From NCBI GenBank assembly GCA_900708905.1, contig CAADRB010000012.1:1347235-1411234 (forward strand): 64,000 bases of DNA. The letters run 5' to 3'. The position numbers and the translations under genes are program-made. This document shows, piece by piece, positions 62,480 through 64,000 of the stretch (its first letter is position 1; each line of letters opens with the position of its first letter). The notes under the pieces were generated by a model. That model was given only the letters and a program-made list of their open reading frames with translations, was not told where the DNA came from and ran no database searches. The DNA comes from Hymenolepis diminuta (taxonomy: Eukaryota; Platyhelminthes; Cestoda; Cyclophyllidea; Hymenolepididae).

Positions 62480-63167
62480 TCAGTCATTCATTTCATAAAC
62501 ATCCAAAAAGTTTTGAAATCTCAAAACTCGTGCTGCCCATAATAAATCAGCCAGTCGTTGATAGTTATGATTGTAATATCGAATATAAAAGTCATTTAAC
62601 TCTTCTTCACTTGGTGCGAGGTTTCGATATTCAATCCAGGTGCATAATAATATGAGAATGTCGCTTGTTATTCGAAGAGATAAATTTCTATCCACCTAAA
62701 TAGATTCAAAATGAAGCCAATATCAATTGTGAATTACCCCATCTAAAAAAAAAAAGAAAAATCACTTAAAAAATATGTTGATATAAAAAATTTTCTTCGT
62801 CTTCTAATGACGGATTTCCTGACTTAAATAGATTAATTTTTTCTTGGAAAAGAAAACTGAAACGCTAGTCAAGTTAGCCGACGTGGATATGAGGAAATGT
62901 CATTTTTAAACAAAAAAATGAAAATGACCTTTCTTTAGATGAATACTCATTTTCAAACCTCCCTTGCATAAAGAAGTAGTGCTTTTATATCACTCTCCTC
63001 TGAAATCCTAAAGATTTCATTTGTCTGCTGAAAACTTTAACCGGAGTAATTAATTTTCAGTGAGATGACTCAGGATTTTGACCCTTACGCAAATGGGGAA
63101 TGCCCACAATTAAACTATTTTGCGACTACCCATGTTATCAAAACTTACCTACCAAATTTAATGTCAT
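62480..63167 (-). CDS. Compact Skp1-like protein
   Basis: Three exons (63153-63167, 62959-63027, 62480-62695), all joined in phase 0, give 99 residues. The start MTLNLQTNEIFRIS aligns with the Skp1/elongin-C opening (IKLQSSDGEIFEV in Skp1). SDIKALLLYA corresponds to the first helices. SDILILLCTWIEYR matches the ILKKVIQWCTHH helix, and the end LADLLWAARVLRFQNFLDV matches LFELILAANYLDIKGLLDV. Skp1 links F-box proteins to cullin-1 ligases. Here the acidic linker is short and translation stops just after LLDV, so the C-terminal helices that grip the F-box are absent and the size is close to elongin C (112 residues). It may be a divergent Skp1-related adaptor, an elongin-C-like protein, or a decaying copy. 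The 15-nt first exon is the least certain part; the last exon is the most convincing. Confidence 0.6.
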
Positions 63168-64000
63168 AATTCTGAACCGCCTAGTTTTCGAAGGTCCAAT
63201 AAATTTTGTCTGATAAATTCATATTCTCATGTACTTTGTTAACTCTCTCTTTTTTTGTCTAGGGTATAATGAGGATCGTTCTAACGGGAAGATCAAACAA
63301 TCTTCCATATCAGATATCTTGACGTACACCTTCTAACGTCTTTCGTGTACAACAAGTACAAATGGTAGCAGCGTTTGTAAAGGAGAGAAATGAACCAAAC
63401 AAGAGCAACAATTATATTTGATTTAAATAGGAGTGAAATAAAGTCTGTAAATTACATGAAATTAGTTTTAGCATTTAAAAGTATTGAATCAGAACAAGAG
63501 AATGCTTCAAAAGAGCAAGATTACTTTAGGAAATCTGCAAATCTAATCCTGTATAAATTAGTTGAAATAACGAGCTGTGTGAAAATAGAACTGAAATTGA
63601 TTAGATATGCCTGAACCCGATAGTTAAATCAATAAACAACACCAAGTGTATGACCTCATAAACGAGGTCATTGGCGGGAACACATATAATTAATACGAAA
63701 CGATCACAGCCGGTTAAAATTGTGATTTCTGGGAAATTACGACAAACTTTGATTACACTATCGCACTTCCAACTTGAACTTGAATTTATTGCTTTATGAC
63801 AAATCTTTCTGATTTGGATCGAAATTGTATTGCATATCTGAACATGAACACACAGGCAGTACGATCAAAGACATTTATGAAACAAAATTATTAAGAAAAA
63901 CAAAGAAAATAAAACAGTATTTAGAATGAAGATCAGATGCAATCCCTTTATAAGATAGTAAATTAAAACCAGAATCTAACGAGGAAAATGTCTAGAAGTT
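63168..64000. other. Spacer at window end
   Basis: AT-rich. A 74-codon plus frame at 63390-63614 has biased, AT-driven composition and no motif. No gene is supported. Confidence 0.6.

Overview
The window is AT-rich, intron-containing animal DNA and most likely comes from a flatworm, probably a tapeworm (cestode). I infer this from its gene architecture. The spliced genes use two intron size classes, about 33-43 nt and about 69-81 nt, which fits what I recall of cestode genomes. It also holds a short-leader GTP-type PEPCK, long gene-poor AT-rich spacers and decayed Tc1/mariner copies. No bacterial features are present. No species can be named from the sequence alone.

Layout. Positions 1-2171 hold no secure gene, only a coding-like remnant near 1576-1871. 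ACTR3 (Arp3, an Arp2/3-complex subunit) lies on the minus strand at 2172-4169 in nine exons. A 3 kb spacer with a 300-bp dispersed repeat separates it from phosphoenolpyruvate carboxykinase on the plus strand (7202-9195, three exons, TATA box just upstream). From 9.2 to 31.4 kb the DNA is gene-poor. Its main content is two deleted mariner-type transposons (11744-13104 and about 20681-21954) that are nearly identical inside but differ at their ends. ZW10 (kinetochore and Golgi-ER tethering protein) fills 31431 to about 40264 on the minus strand in 15 exons. Its 4.07 kb intron contains a 230-base assembly gap and an unidentified plus-strand reading frame. An inverted second copy of the 300-bp repeat lies at 40.7-41.0 kb. 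HPF1 (PARP1/2 cofactor for serine ADP-ribosylation) is at 44475-46557 on the minus strand in five exons. The rest is mostly spacer, with two tentative small two-exon genes (51711-52171 minus; 55799-56102 plus) and a compact Skp1-related gene (62480-63167 minus).

The genes do not form a pathway. They are housekeeping functions scattered among spacers: actin nucleation, carbon metabolism, chromosome segregation or vesicle tethering, DNA-damage signalling, and a possible ubiquitin-ligase adaptor. Exon-intron models were built by hand from homology, GT/AG sites and reading phase. Exon lengths and phases were checked to be consistent for ACTR3, PEPCK, HPF1, the Skp1-like gene and all of ZW10; only the ZW10 start is doubtful.
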